Shown here: positions 25,306-38,143 of the stretch, piece by piece
How positions within the stretch are numbered: position 1 is the stretch's first letter
Layout: each line of letters opens with the position of its first letter
Assembly (NCBI GenBank): GCA_020541205.1
Contig: CP048208.1
Coordinates: 930,001 to 994,000, forward strand
Length of the DNA stretch: 64,000 nt
Source: Candidatus Hartigia pinicola
GTDB taxonomy: Bacteria > Pseudomonadota > Gammaproteobacteria > Enterobacterales > Enterobacteriaceae
Direction: 5' to 3'
Program-made: the position numbers and the translations under genes
The notes under the pieces: model-generated
Databases searched by the model: none
Told to the model about the DNA's origin: nothing
What the model saw: the letters and a program-made list of their open reading frames with translations, nothing else

Positions 25306-28017
25306 ATGCTAACAAAACTACTTACCAAAATTTTTGGTAGTCGTAATGATCATACGCTTCGTAAGCTGCGTAAAAAAGTTGAAAAAATTAATTCTCTTGA
25401 GACTGATTTTGAAAAATTTAGTGACAATGAGCTAAAATCAAAAACACAAGAGTTTCGAAATCGTCTGAACAAGAATGAAAGTCTTGAAAGCATTACTCCT
25501 GAAGCCTTTGCGACTGTTCGTGAAGCTAGTAAACGCGTTTTCAGTATGCGTCATTTTGATGTTCAAATGATTGGTGGTATGGTTTTGAATGAACGTTGTA
25601 TTGCTGAGATGCGTACAGGTGAAGGTAAAACATTGACTGCAACTTTGCCTGCTTACTTAAACGGATTGACAGGTCAAGGTGTTCATATTGTTACTGTAAA
25701 CGATTATTTAGCAAGACGTGATTCTGAAAATAATCGCCCTTTATTTGAATTTTTAGGATTTACAGTTGGAATCAACTTACCAGGTATGACTCCTAGTATG
25801 AAACGTGCAGCTTATGCTGCTGATGTGACTTATGGTACAAATAATGAATTTGGATTTGATTATTTACGTGATAACATGATATTTTGCCATGAAGAACGTG
25901 TACAGCGTAAATTGTATTATGCTTTAGTTGATGAGGTAGATTCTATTCTTATTGATGAAGCACGTACACCACTAATTATTTCAGGTCCATCTGAAGATAG
26001 CTCAGTATTATATAAAAAAATTAACAAATTGATTCCAAAATTAAAACGTCAAGAAAAAGATGATTCAGATATTTTTCAAGGTGAAGGTCATTTTTCTGTT
26101 GATGAAAAATCACGTCAAGTAACAATTACTGAGCGTGGTTTAATCTTAGTGGAAGATCTTCTAATAAAAGAAGGGTTAATGGAGCAGGGAGAATCTCTGT
26201 ATTGTCAAAAGAACATTATACTTATGCATCATGTTATGATGGGTTTGCGTGCATATACATTATTTACGCGTGATGTTGATTATATCGTTAAAGATGGTCA
26301 GGTTATTATCGTTGATGAGCATACTGGCCGCAAAATGGAAGGGCGTCGTTGGTCAGATGGTTTGCATCAGGCAGTTGAAGCGAAAGAATACGTTGAGATT
26401 CAAAATGAAAATCAAACATTAGCTTCAATTACCTTTCAAAATTATTTTCGTTTATATCAAAAACTAGCAGGTATGACTGGCACTGCAGACACTGAAGCAT
26501 TTGAATTTAGTGCGATCTATAAGTTAAATACAATTGTTATTCCAACAAATCGTCCTATGATACGTAAAGATTTGCCTGATTTAGTTTATATAAATGAAGC
26601 AGAAAAATTTAATGCAATTATTCAAGATATTCGAAACAGGACAGCATATGGGCAGCCAGTTTTAGTGGGAACAATTTCAATTGAAAAATCAGAGTTAATT
26701 TCTAGTGCATTAATAAACGAAAAGATTGGACATAATGTTTTAAATGCGAAAAGCCACGCTATGGAAGCTGATATCATTGCTAATGCAGGTCAACCCGGTG
26801 CAGTAACTATTGCTACTAACATGGCTGGTCGTGGTACAGATATTATGCTAGGTGGTAGTTGGCAGTCAGATGTTGCGCGTTTAGAAAAACCCACTCAAAG
26901 ACATATTGATGAAATTAAAGCTCAGTGGAAAATTCGTCATGATGCGGTATTAGCGTCAGGTGGTTTACATATTATTGGTACAGAGCGTCATGAATCTCGT
27001 CGTATTGATAACCAATTACGCGGTCGCGCAGGTCGTCAAGGAGATCCTGGTTCTTCACGTTTTTATCTTTCAATGGAAGATGGGTTAATGCGTATTTTTG
27101 CGTCGGATAGAATGACTAGTATTATGCGTAAATTAGGGATGAAACGTGGGGAAGTTATTGAACATCCATGGGTCACGAAGGCAATTACTAATGCACAATG
27201 TAAAGTTGAAAATCGTAATTTTGATATTCGTAAACAGCTTCTGGAGTATGATGATGTTGCTAATGATCAGCGCCGTGTTATTTATGCTCAGCGTAATGAT
27301 TTACTAAATTCTGGTGATATCCAAGAAACTATTAAGAGTATTTGTGAAGACGTATTCAATAAAACAATCAATGTATATATTCCACAAAAATCTTTAGAAG
27401 AAATGTGGGATATTGAAGGTCTAGAAAAACATTTTATACATGATTTTAATGTATATCTACCAATAAAAGAATGGTTACAAAAAGAACCTCAATTATGTGA
27501 AGATATACTTCGTGAGCGTATTTGTACTAAAGTAATTGAAGTGTATCAACAAAAAGAAGATGTGCTTGGCATTGAAATCATACGCAATTTTGAAAAAGCT
27601 GCTATGCTTCAAACATTAGATACTCTTTGGAAAGAACACCTAGCATCTATGGATTATCTACGTCAAGGTATCCACTTACGTGGATACGCACAAAAAGATC
27701 CAAAACAAGAGTATAAACGCGAATCTTTTCATATGTTTTCTGATATGCTTGAAACATTAAAGTATGAAGTAATAAGCAAACTGTTTAAAGTGCAAGTGTG
27801 TTTACCAGAAGAAATGAAAGATTTAGCACTCTGTAGTAAAAAAGAAGTAAAACAATTAAAAAAAAGTCAAAATTGGACTAATAAATCACCTGAAAAATCA
27901 CTCAATTCTGAACTAAAATCTAAAATTATAAAACAAAAAAATAAAATAGGTCGTAATGATCCGTGCCCTTGCGGATTTCATAAAAAATACAAACAGTGTC
28001 ATGGTCGATTAAAATAA
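25306..28017 (+). CDS. secA: Preprotein translocase ATPase
   Basis: Motor ATPase that drives unfolded secretory proteins through the SecYEG channel; it works at the inner face of the cytoplasmic membrane with SecB. It has 903 residues (E. coli 901). Visible in order: N-terminal [15 protein letters not shown], Walker A MRTGEGKT (102-109), DEAD-type DEVD (209-212), the preprotein cross-linking domain, NBD2 with NMAGRGTDI and [11 protein letters not shown], the helical scaffold and wing ([22 protein letters not shown]), and the C-terminal zinc-binding tail for SecB and lipid with Cys887, Cys889, Cys898 and His899. The linker before the tail is Lys-rich and includes an A8 run (27858-27865). The start matches the family although its ribosome site is weak. 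mutT, its usual follower, is absent. Confidence 0.99.
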   Translation: MLTKLLTKIFGSRNDHTLRKLRKKVEKINSLETDFEKFSDNELKSKTQEFRNRLNKNESLESITPEAFATVREASKRVFSMRHFDVQMIGGMVLNERCIAEMRTGEGKTLTATLPAYLNGLTGQGVHIVTVNDYLARRDSENNRPLFEFLGFTVGINLPGMTPSMKRAAYAADVTYGTNNEFGFDYLRDNMIFCHEERVQRKLYYALVDEVDSILIDEARTPLIISGPSEDSSVLYKKINKLIPKLKRQEKDDSDIFQGEGHFSVDEKSRQVTITERGLILVEDLLIKEGLMEQGESLYCQKNIILMHHVMMGLRAYTLFTRDVDYIVKDGQVIIVDEHTGRKMEGRRWSDGLHQAVEAKEYVEIQNENQTLASITFQNYFRLYQKLAGMTGTADTEAFEFSAIYKLNTIVIPTNRPMIRKDLPDLVYINEAEKFNAIIQDIRNRTAYGQPVLVGTISIEKSELISSALINEKIGHNVLNAKSHAMEADIIANAGQPGAVTIATNMAGRGTDIMLGGSWQSDVARLEKPTQRHIDEIKAQWKIRHDAVLASGGLHIIGTERHESRRIDNQLRGRAGRQGDPGSSRFYLSMEDGLMRIFASDRMTSIMRKLGMKRGEVIEHPWVTKAITNAQCKVENRNFDIRKQLLEYDDVANDQRRVIYAQRNDLLNSGDIQETIKSICEDVFNKTINVYIPQKSLEEMWDIEGLEKHFIHDFNVYLPIKEWLQKEPQLCEDILRERICTKVIEVYQQKEDVLGIEIIRNFEKAAMLQTLDTLWKEHLASMDYLRQGIHLRGYAQKDPKQEYKRESFHMFSDMLETLKYEVISKLFKVQVCLPEEMKDLALCSKKEVKQLKKSQNWTNKSPEKSLNSELKSKIIKQKNKIGRNDPCPCGFHKKYKQCHGRLK

Positions 28018-29288
28018 TTAATAATTTAATATAAAAATTTGAAATAATTTATCTTTCATTACAGATTAATATTAATAAATATTTTTTAGTTAATAACATT
28101 GTTTTTTTAAATTGAAAACTTTACACGCATAATAAGATATAAAATTTATTTCCTTATTCCATTGCAATAATTTTATTTAGTAAATATTATATATAATTTA
28201 AAATGATCTCAATATATCATTGTTATTGGATAAAGTATTATATTTATGTATGAACGTGATTATAGATCTATTTTAAACTAGAAAATACCTTGGATATCCA
28301 TAAAAGTAAGCGCTGCTACTGAAAATATATAAAGTCAAGGTTTAGAATACTATATTTAATAGAAGTAATTTTTATATAGATGATCATTGTATGCGATTTG
28401 TATTGTTGTGTTTGATATTGTGTGCATTAAGATGACATAAGGATGTGAGTTATATTAAGAATCTCTATATAAAATTTTTAAACTATATTTTCATTACTTT
28501 CAGCGTTTTTCTAAAAAAAATTACATGAATACTATCTATTTATTTACTGTTTGTTAGAATTTAGAAATGTGAAGTTATTGCTATAATGAATAACAATAGC
28601 GCTATTATATATATTTTTAAATATAATAATAAAATATATTGTAGATAATTTTCTTATTAAGAATTATATTATAGTTAATAATTTCTAGTATTGTGAAGAA
28701 AATTTTAATGATTGAAAAAAATTTATGCTTGTTGTAAAACAAAAAATATTTTTAAATAGATAAGTTTTACGTTCAGTGTGCTCACATAGTATGTGTTTCT
28801 ATTTTCTGACACGTATTCTAATTTGAGACATAAACATTATCTAAATATGGTTGTACATTTTTAAATCAGATTAATTTAATTAATTATTGATTTAGCTTAT
28901 TAAATTTTCTTATTAATAAAATAAAAAGTTTTTTAGGATACTAAAGAGATGGTAATAAATTTTAGTTCTATTAATTGATTGTTAGCACTCAAAGTTCAGT
29001 CTATGACTGATATATGTTTAAAAAAAATCTAAGGAATGCAATAGTTACTATTGATTTTATTTTTTGACTTTCAGTATTCCTTTTACATGTTATATTTTTA
29101 TATATAACATGAATGATATGAAAAAACAATGATAGATTGTTTATATAATGTTGCAGAACAGAAAGCGATGCTATTATCTTGTAAGAAATAAAAGCATTTT
29201 AAATAACTTAGTTAATACTAAAACAAAAGAGATCATCATGCTAAAATTAATATTAATACTTTAGTAAGTAACTGTATTATAGCCACGC

Positions 29289-29408
29289 AAGGTTATTCGG
29301 TTTTAAGTGAATCAATGCGGGTAGGAGTTTTCAGAAAGATCAAAAAATAACCTATTGAACACTTCTAAATTAACATAATATATAGGCTATAAACTCCTCG
29401 ATAACCTT
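29289..29408. other. Nested complementary segments, possible folded RNA
   Basis: Three stems nest inside one another: 8 bp (29289-29296/29401-29408), 8 bp (29323-29330/29391-29398) and 5 bp (29351-29355/29382-29386). The patch has more G+C than its surroundings. Stems this short can arise by chance over 120 bases, so the nesting is the only support. No known RNA family is recognised. Confidence 0.2.
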
Positions 29409-30295
29409 TATAAACGTAAAGTTTAAATATATACCTTAAGTATACTTCTTTATTGTGAATCTTTCTATTTTAAATTACATGAGTGTATTAAAATCTAGAA
29501 TAATTTTAGATTATCTTAAAAATATTCATATATATTATGAACATAAAATATGTCTATTATTGAAGTTAGGATATAGAGTATTATAGAGAAATATTATAAC
29601 ATAAAACTTCTTAGGTTATTTCGAGAAGGGTCTAAGATTGAGAGTAATCTTTATTTTTTTCTGATCAACAATATATATATTGTTTCTCTATCATTAAGTT
29701 GAGATAACTCAACCGTGATGTAGTTAGACAATAATTCTTTAAAGTTTAGTAAAATAAGAATTATTTTAAAGAAGATAAATCGCCATAGATTAAAGATAGC
29801 TATTATTATCGAGTATTAAACAACGGCATAAACCCTGAATATCACTGAGTTATATATTTAAGATATCGATGCAACGATAAGTGTAAAATTTATTTGAATG
29901 TTATATACATTATTAACGAGTGTGTTAATTATTGTATCGATTTATTTTATTGATGAAGAACAATTACTATTGATTTATTAATACCTACGAGAGTTACGGT
30001 ATTTTAATTTCTCTCAAAAATGTTAAAAAGATGTAAGTTAAAAAATTAATTTAAGCTAAATGAGGTATCTCAATAATAATAAATGTTTTCGTATAAAAAT
30101 TATATCAGATGGTATTCTCAAGACGTTAAATTTAAAAACTTAAAATTTCAATGTATCATTTCTCAAATAATTAGGAAAAATAATCTGATATAGTATTTTA
30201 GTAAATTTCATAAATCTCTACTGGTCATTAAGTAACTACTATGATGAAAAATATTTAGTTACAGGTATTTATTGTTTGATTAATAAATTATTGAA

Positions 30296-30319
30296 TTATT
30301 AGCCCGCATTGGTAATCAT
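30296..30319 (+). repeat. Repeat with TTATTAGCCCGCAT core, copy 1
   Basis: A 14-base core, TTATTAGCCCGCAT, then three variable bases, then TAATCAT. The same layout recurs at 48045-48068, giving about 21 identical of 24. The G+C-rich core stands out in this DNA. The minus strand at about 29312-29322 carries a partial match (CCCGCATTG). Function unknown. Confidence 0.35.
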
Positions 30320-31180
30320 TAAGTGATTATCAATAGTAATGTGAATGAAATGAGATCGTTTATTTTTACTATAGAACTAAAATAAAATGTTTGACGATGT
30401 ATTTATGTTAGGCACTAAATTATAATTACTCATTATTAAAATTTAGTAATAAACATTTCGAAAAAATGATATTAACAACTACTATTATTGCTATTATTTA
30501 TATAGAAATTACTGAAACTAATAATAAATAAAATTAGAAAAAATTTTTTTAGAATAAGAGTTCTAAATGAATAATTGAATGATCACCATCTTTCTCTATA
30601 TTAAATGAGTTTCTTTATTCATTACCACTCTATAAAGGTAGTACTTGTATAAATATTTTCTAGATAACGTTCTTTAGAATAATATGATAGAAATTTAATT
30701 AGTTTTATTTTAATAATATAGATAACTATAATATATTAATTCTTTGTATTAAGTTTATCATCAATTGTATTAATATTATTTTATTATGCACATCATTTAT
30801 TTAGTACTAAGTAAATTACTGTGTTACAATTTTTGAGAATTCAATAGAGTCAAAAGATCCTCATTATACATAGTTAAATATAAAAATTTTAGACAGTATT
30901 TTGCACAAAATAAGTTGAATAATAAGTCTGATATTTTATTTTTCACTACATACGTAAACTTTTTATTGGTATCTAATGAAATACTTATTGTTCTAAACAT
31001 ACTAAAATATTTTCATCTTTAGACATAATATGTAGTAAAATACTTAAAATTATTAAGTATTGTTAGTTTAATACTCGATTTTAGCGTTATTCTTATCGTT
31101 GTATTGTTCTGTATATATATTATTATAATTTTTAGTTTACATTAATATTTAGGTATTTGATGTTAAGAGCGTGATCAAGC

Positions 31181-33043
31181 TCAGTTTAAACTGTTTAGTT
31201 GCATTACTAATCCGCTACGTCGTTTACTTGGTGTTTCAATTGCTCGACGTAATATTTTTAAGTTATAGTACAAAGAAAGTTCTTTTTTTGCTCTTGTGAT
31301 TCCAGTATATATAAGCTCACGAGTAATGATGGGGGAATATGATTTTGGTAAAACTAATGCGGCATGCGTAAATTCTGAACCTTGTGATTTATGTACCGTC
31401 ATTACATAAGCTGTTTCGTGTAAAGGCAAACGATTTAATTGAATATCCTTAATTTTACCATCTGAAGACTGAAAATATGCTTTAAGTACACCTTCATTAT
31501 CAGGTAAAATAATTCCAATATCACCATTAAATAAACTAAGTGCGTTATCATTACCGCTTATCATAATAGGCCTACCCGCATAATATTTATTACATCTATT
31601 AAAAGGACAGTAAATAAATCCTTGTTTACAAAGTAATTTTTCTAATTTTTCATTCAGTCCTATCATCCCATAAGGGCCTTCTCTTAACGCAGTAAGTAAA
31701 CGGTAATGGTTAAATGCACGTAAAATTTCTTCAGGTGAATTATTCTCTTTGATTTTCAAAAAATAATTATGATACAATCCTGTTGCTGTTAATAGCATCT
31801 GAGAATAATTATGTTCATCATTTTGTACATAACTATTTATATCACTGAATGTTTTTTTCAAAAACCTTTCTACGAGTTTTGCATTGCCTTTATTAACTAA
31901 AACAGCTAACTGACCAATACCTGAAGAAGACGAAAAACGATAGTTTTTACGTAAAAAACAAATACTATTTCTAATTAACGGTCCTTTCTTTGCTATAAAC
32001 TTATTAAGTGAATAGCCTGTTAGCTGGGTAAGTTCTTGAGTACGTTGAAAACTATATCCCATACTCGTACACTCACAGATATCTTTAATAACAGCACCCG
32101 ACTCTATAGAAGCTAGCTGATTTTGATCACCTAAAAAGATTAGTCTTGTATTGACATGCAAAGCTTCAATAAGATTTGCCATCATTGATAAATCTATCAT
32201 AGAGGCTTCATCAATAATTAAAATATCTGCTTCAATAAGGTTTTCTCGATTATAATGAAAATGTTGACTTTCTGGTTTAGCTCCAAGTAATTTATGTAAT
32301 GTTTTAGCTTTATTAGGTAACATTTGACGTTCTTGATGGGTCAATGATAAAAGATTTAATGCAGTTCCTAAAGATTCTGTTAAGCGAGATGTAGCCTTAC
32401 CTGTAGGTGCTGCTAATTCAATTTTAATATTTTTATTATTGTTAATAGATAGTTTAATTAAAATAATTAATATTTGTGCAACTGTTGTTGTTTTTCCTGT
32501 ACCTGGACCACCTAATATTATAGATATTTGACTAGTAACAGCGATAGCAGTAGCAATTTTTTGCCAATTAATTTCTTTATCGTGTTTTGGAAAGAGAGAA
32601 TTTAAAATTAATTTTATAGCTTGCGTATCATACTTCTGTTCAATAGGATATGAAAAATATTTAAAAACTTTTTGCTCATCCTGCCAAAGACGTCGGAAAT
32701 ACAAAAAGTCTCCTGACAATACAAGAGGTGAAAGTTTATTTTCACCGGCTAATGCTACAGATTGTGCATTTTTAACAGTTAAATATATTTCTTTAGCATC
32801 TAGTGCTCCTATCGCACACCAAAATTCTTTTGCTAATTCAGAAGAACGACCAGAGAATAATTTGTCTGGGACAATGTCTGACAATGCTAAACAAACATGC
32901 CCAGAGATCGTTTCTGCACTCAAGAGTGCAGTGATTAAAAGTAATGCTGGATTTTTACATTTTGTGATGTTGTAAGCAAATTGCACATCGAGTGGTGTGA
33001 GTAAATGTTCTTCAATCGCTTTGTTAAAAAGTTTTATGATCAT
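31181..33043 (-). CDS. recD: Exodeoxyribonuclease V alpha subunit (RecD helicase)
   Basis: The 5'-to-3' helicase subunit of RecBCD, which processes double-strand ends for recombination. It has 620 residues (E. coli 608). The N-terminal domain that contacts RecBC is conserved (PLDVQFA, SGHVCLALS). The SF1 helicase core shows Walker A GGPGTGKTTT (178-187), AAPTGKA (211-217), Walker B DEAS (278-281), the GDQNQL motif, and C-terminal MTVHKSQGSEF with YTGITRAK. The ATG at 33043 matches the family start, but there is no clear ribosome site. In E. coli recB lies directly upstream and argA downstream; neither is visible here, so recD is orphaned. It appears intact, so either recB and recC lie elsewhere in the genome, or RecD is a late survivor on its way to loss. 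Confidence 0.96.
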   Translation of the reverse strand: MIIKLFNKAIEEHLLTPLDVQFAYNITKCKNPALLLITALLSAETISGHVCLALSDIVPDKLFSGRSSELAKEFWCAIGALDAKEIYLTVKNAQSVALAGENKLSPLVLSGDFLYFRRLWQDEQKVFKYFSYPIEQKYDTQAIKLILNSLFPKHDKEINWQKIATAIAVTSQISIILGGPGTGKTTTVAQILIILIKLSINNNKNIKIELAAPTGKATSRLTESLGTALNLLSLTHQERQMLPNKAKTLHKLLGAKPESQHFHYNRENLIEADILIIDEASMIDLSMMANLIEALHVNTRLIFLGDQNQLASIESGAVIKDICECTSMGYSFQRTQELTQLTGYSLNKFIAKKGPLIRNSICFLRKNYRFSSSSGIGQLAVLVNKGNAKLVERFLKKTFSDINSYVQNDEHNYSQMLLTATGLYHNYFLKIKENNSPEEILRAFNHYRLLTALREGPYGMIGLNEKLEKLLCKQGFIYCPFNRCNKYYAGRPIMISGNDNALSLFNGDIGIILPDNEGVLKAYFQSSDGKIKDIQLNRLPLHETAYVMTVHKSQGSEFTHAALVLPKSYSPIITRELIYTGITRAKKELSLYYNLKILRRAIETPSKRRSGLVMQLNSLN

Positions 33044-36000
33044 TGTTTAATGTTTTAATATTATGAAATAAGAAACTAAGTTTATTAAAAAATGCTTTTC
33101 TCAATGAGAGTTATACTATTTTGATTCTATGATATAAATAATGTGTAAGAAAATTAGTACAGACTATTACAGTGAGAATCATAGCTGTAGTTAATTAATA
33201 GTGTATTAAAGTCACCATCTAATCTTGATAAAAATAACGGATATTATAAATTATATTGATCATGAATAATTGTCTAAGATATTAGTTCTTGAGATGCAAG
33301 TTACTAATATGATTAACTATAAAATAGTATTAATATTTAATAGTTAGGATTTATAATCCACAAAACATTGAAATTAATAAAGTTTTAAAATGGAATGCGT
33401 TTTTATAATTATAAAAACAGTAATCTGATGATAACGAATTAAGCACCACTAAGTGATTGAGTAACTAAATTTTGTATCTAATAACAGAAATAATATCCCA
33501 TTGACTCAAAAATATTTTGAGGTTTTATCGCCGATAGGAGTCACTTATTTCTAGTCAGATAGTTATAAAATAGTTTTTCATGATGCTACAATATTTGTAA
33601 GAATTTTATATCAGCATAAGATTTTTTAACTATTATACAAGTCATTTAAACAAAGTTTGTTATGAAAAATAATTTTTCTAGAAACGATGTAAATATTTGT
33701 AAAAAGTTAATATTCTTAATTGCTATTCAGCGAAATACGTTAGTAGATTTCTTTAAAAGAAGAGATACGTTTTTCAATGCCTATGTTTCACTCGAGCAAT
33801 TTTATAAATTTACTTACATAATATCATTTTCACTTTTTCTATAGTGATCGTGAGTATAAATGAGGTCTGAATAATTACTAATTTATTAATACTCATAAAA
33901 TAAATAAGGCATTTTATTTTGTAGAAATCTCATCATCATCGTGACTCAAATATACAACTTATAATTTTACGAGTTTATAATCATAAAGCTAAGTATCTTA
34001 TTCTTTAATGCTAAAATAATTTTTTACTACTTGATATTTCTTTTCTTATGTTTTAAATTATATAACTTAGTACTTCAATATACACCTATTTTTTTATTTT
34101 CTTGAGAGTCATTTGCAATATTATAAGTTTTATATTATACTAATACACGCGATTATTTATGCAATATAAATAATCGTAAATTTTAGCTAAACTTTCTGAA
34201 TTATTAAAGGTTATATTTTGTTCTTAAAATGCAAATGTATGCTATGCTTTTATTTCTCATAATAATGTATATTTTATAGTATAATTTACTACAATAGATA
34301 ACGTAGGGTATTTATATTGAAGGTATTAAAGTTTATAGACAGAACTAATTTAGACAAGATATTTATTATATTTTAAAATATATAGTCTATGTTAATTAAT
34401 ACATACTACAATGTATATACCATTTATTCTTTAAGATATTATTCTTATGATATTTTTAAATATGTACTAAATCTATAAAATTATCTTTATCATCCTTAGT
34501 TAAAAGAAATGCGTCAGTAGTATACTCTCCCAGTATAAAAATTCTGATCATCAGCATCATACGATAATTATGCGAAATAGACTTAAAATGAAAAGAATAA
34601 ATCAACTAAATTGTCTAAAATTTTTAATATAATACTATTTGACAAAACTATAGTAAAACCTCAGATTTTAGATTGTAAAGATGAATATACTATTAATTTA
34701 TTAAATTTATTATCAATGTTGCTTGCTGTTAACTTTGTTATTAGTTCGCAATAATATCAATATCAGAGGTTGATTTGAAATCATATGACCTATATCCTTG
34801 CATTAGAAAGTACTACTGTGAAAATCACTAACAGTTATTTTTAGATTTTCTTACAATATATTATATAAAATAATTGTTTTATTATTTATAATAAAATGCT
34901 GTTAAATTAATGAGATAAAAGGTGATCGATTGTGTATTTTACTCATCATTATTCAATCTTATTTTGTATTGATATATAAATTTTAATACAATTACAGAGT
35001 ACTTTTAAAAGTTATTAAAATTTCTAAAAAGCATAATTCACTTTTTAAATCATACATTTAAAAACTTCAATACATTACTGATGTTGAATGAGAGATTTAG
35101 TAATTTTTACAGCTTAAATATAAAACAACGCTATATGGAAAATGTGCATGATTCATGAGAATAACTTATCAAAAAAAATTTTATTTTATTTTTTTAATAA
35201 ATATATGAATATATATATGATGTTTGCATGGTCCACATTTTCAGCAATAAATAAATTATTACCACTACAGACACTTTCTGATCGCCTCAGTGAAATATAA
35301 AGAAACGTATTAGATGTGTAATGTTTTATTAATGAAATTAATTAAAAATTCTGAATACTATTACAGCTCTGCTATGTTTTTATCTTTAATGAACTTCTTA
35401 TATTGAAATAATTGTAAGAGGAATCAAAAGATTTTGATAGATTTTGATTAAAAAAGAAGATCATTGTTTTGTGTAAATATAATCTATTCTAGTTATAAAT
35501 AAATTTTACTTATATTATCTCGTTTGTGATTAAAAACATATATTATATAAGCTATGTATAATGCTGAGTGTTTTGTGTATTTTACAGATATTGCAATAGT
35601 CTACTAACTAAAACAATCACAAACTATAAATATATGAATTAAGCTAAAAACTATTAGTTAAGTGTAACATTCATAAAGACAATTAAATAAAAAGATTTTC
35701 ATGTTGTTATTTAATGTTCTGAACTTTTAATAAAATTTTTAAATGTTTTTATTTTTCTTGATTATTATTTACTCTTGTTATGTAATGTAATCATGATACC
35801 ATAGCGTTTATCATTAAATAATTGAGAATATAAAATCTTGTTACTAAAGTAAAGATATCCTTATTTCAGTATGAGTAATTGATCTTAAATAATGATTCAT
35901 TAATATTAATAGATATATTTAAATATATAATTAAATAATATCTTTTTTAAAAAACTGTGCATAATATACAGTTCCGCTATGTTTATCTGATTATAGTAAT

Positions 36001-38143
36001 GCATTACGCATATTTCGAAAATTCTTGCTCTTTTTATATTGATACTTATAAAATAACTTGAAATATTCTTGTTATTTTTAGAAACCATTTTATTTTAGAT
36101 ATCAAAAGATCAAATAGATCTGTTTACAAAAATGTTTGTATAACTTATTTTTCTTACTTAGTCAGAGTCATTAAAGCATATCTTTTATTTTGAGGAAATC
36201 AAGAAATAATAGTTTTACTGATATAGCTATAATATAGACGGTAAATATAAGATTTTCTTGTATATCTTTTACTTACTTGTCTAATATTTTCATTAAATTT
36301 TTCTCTTGAAAAATAATGGGAAGAATGTAGCATGTTTTAGACTGATGTTTACCTGATTTAATCAGTATATTTCATGAGCAAATATTGGATATTTCAGAAT
36401 TATTAAAATAATTTTCTGGAACTTTTGTGTGTTATGTTTTGTTTTGTTATTTATATTTTTTCTGTACTTAGAGACAAGATAATAATCTAGATATTTGAAT
36501 TACTTCTTGCTTATAATCATTAATTTCTATTTTACACTTATCATTATAAACTCAGTTAAAAATTTTACATTTATTTAAAACGTAATGTTGCAGATAATAC
36601 GTTATAAGAATTTTCAATAGAAATTTATTTTAGTAACAATGGATATCTATTATATATAATTTTGCGTTAGTAATTTTTGTTTTATTATAAACCGCATGAC
36701 ACACACTGTCAATCGTAAAGATAAGTCTAAAACTTTATGTTATTAGGTAGTTACTTTGTAAATAAAAAACTCTAGATACTAACACTGTTCTGAAGAGAAG
36801 AGTTAGTTAATATATTATCAATATTTTTATTATTGATAGAGATTAGATAGGTAAAATTTTAAATGATTGAAATGTCATTATTCCGCTAGATAGTCTAATA
36901 ATTAGACTAAAGTTTATTTAGGTCTTTTATTAAGTATGATTATTGTGTGTATTTCACTAGAATGGTAGAATACATTTATTAGTAATTTTAGTCAAAAAAT
37001 TATAATAATGTAAAAACGTATTTCTTAGAAGTAAAACAATGCATACACGAAAATTAATATATACGTATTTGTTCGCTACTTCATATGCGAAATATTACTT
37101 ATCAAGATTAAGATTCTCTCAGTACTTTTTAATAAAAATATTGTATATTTATCTTGTAAGTTTAAAAGAGAAACTATCAGAAAAATAGTTAACTCAATTA
37201 TAATTAATAGAATGCATATGGTTGCTGAGTTTTTATCAGCAGTATTTAGGAGCAGATATACTATTTTAAAGTGTTAATGCATAAAGTCTTAATTCGCAGA
37301 TGCAGATTGTAAAACTATTATATAAGTGTTGATACTCTTTAGTATCAAACGATACGTTGTATTAGACATTGATAGTTTGTCTTATGTGATCATACTAATT
37401 GATAGTAATAGATATAGAGAAAAATGTCTTTATATCTCCTAAATCGCACAGAAACATACTTGTATACATAAAATTAGCAAAACAAAATTCACAGTACGCG
37501 AAAGAGCCGTATCAAGTGTTTGAATTTTATTTTTTAAATGATCAATCTAACATATATTTATATTATTTAAGGAAAGTATCGCATCAGATCTTAGTAGTTG
37601 TTTATTATAAAAAATTTATTTTAGTACAATCTATGATGTGAAATTTTACTTTTAAATTCTAAATTTTTATTTATTATAATTAAATATAACATAATTATAA
37701 GATATATTGAGAATTATCAAGTCCATTTTGTTAATGATGGCTGAATATTCTCTTTTTAAACACATATAGACTATAATTTAGCTCTTAGAAATTTAAGGCT
37801 ACAATATTTGACAAGAATATTAAGATATTTTGCTAAATTAACGTTTTCTATTTCCCGCTTTATTTTTTAAAAATACAAATGAATGAATTGTTAATATTAT
37901 AAACTGTCATATATGGTTAAAGCTTGTGTATGTGTTTTTCATGTTTTAATATAATCACATGCAAATCATCTCTGTGAACTATTTTAATTAATTCAGTAAT
38001 AGAATAGAAACAACAATCTCTGAATATAAAAAGATAATCTAGTAAATTTATGAACTTTTTATAATAGTATTTTGCATTGAAGTTATAAATTGATGTGCAT
38101 TTAAAATACTCATAATTGATAAAGTGTATAGAATTTCATTTAC
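33044..38143. other. 5.1-kb AT-rich spacer, no gene seen
   Basis: No protein or RNA gene recognised. recB would be expected just above 33043 and zapD/yacG just below 38144; neither gives a recognisable fragment. Short open frames near 33662, 35906 and 37399 have no family features. Hairpins occur at 33505-33521 (7 bp, then GTTTT), 34521-34537 and 37223-37241, and a clean palindrome at 36891-36909. Confidence 0.65.
36891..36909. repeat. 19-base perfect palindrome
   Basis: Arms TAGTCTAAT and ATTAGACTA flank a single central A. This has the size and symmetry of a dimeric repressor site, but there is no gene within a kilobase, so it may be a relic or chance. Confidence 0.3.

Larger units (their letters stand above)
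28018..31180. other. AT-rich spacer with a folded patch
   Basis: 3.2 kb without a protein gene; mutT, which follows secA in E. coli, is not detectable. It contains a 12-bp perfect palindrome (28595-28606), a set of nested complementary segments (29289-29408), and one copy of a repeat with an unusually G+C-rich core (30296-30309). Confidence 0.65.

Noticed and set aside
33662-33844. 60-codon plus-strand frame between recD and coaE
   Set aside because: Length expected by chance in this much DNA; A/T-driven residues and no recognisable motif.
35906-36088. 60-codon minus-strand frame
   Set aside because: Chance-length frame with Ile/Asn/Lys/Tyr bias and no family features.
37399-37641. 80-codon plus-strand frame from a TTG, where zapD might once have been (opposite strand)
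   Set aside because: No ribosome site, no similarity to ZapD in either direction, composition typical of random AT-rich DNA.
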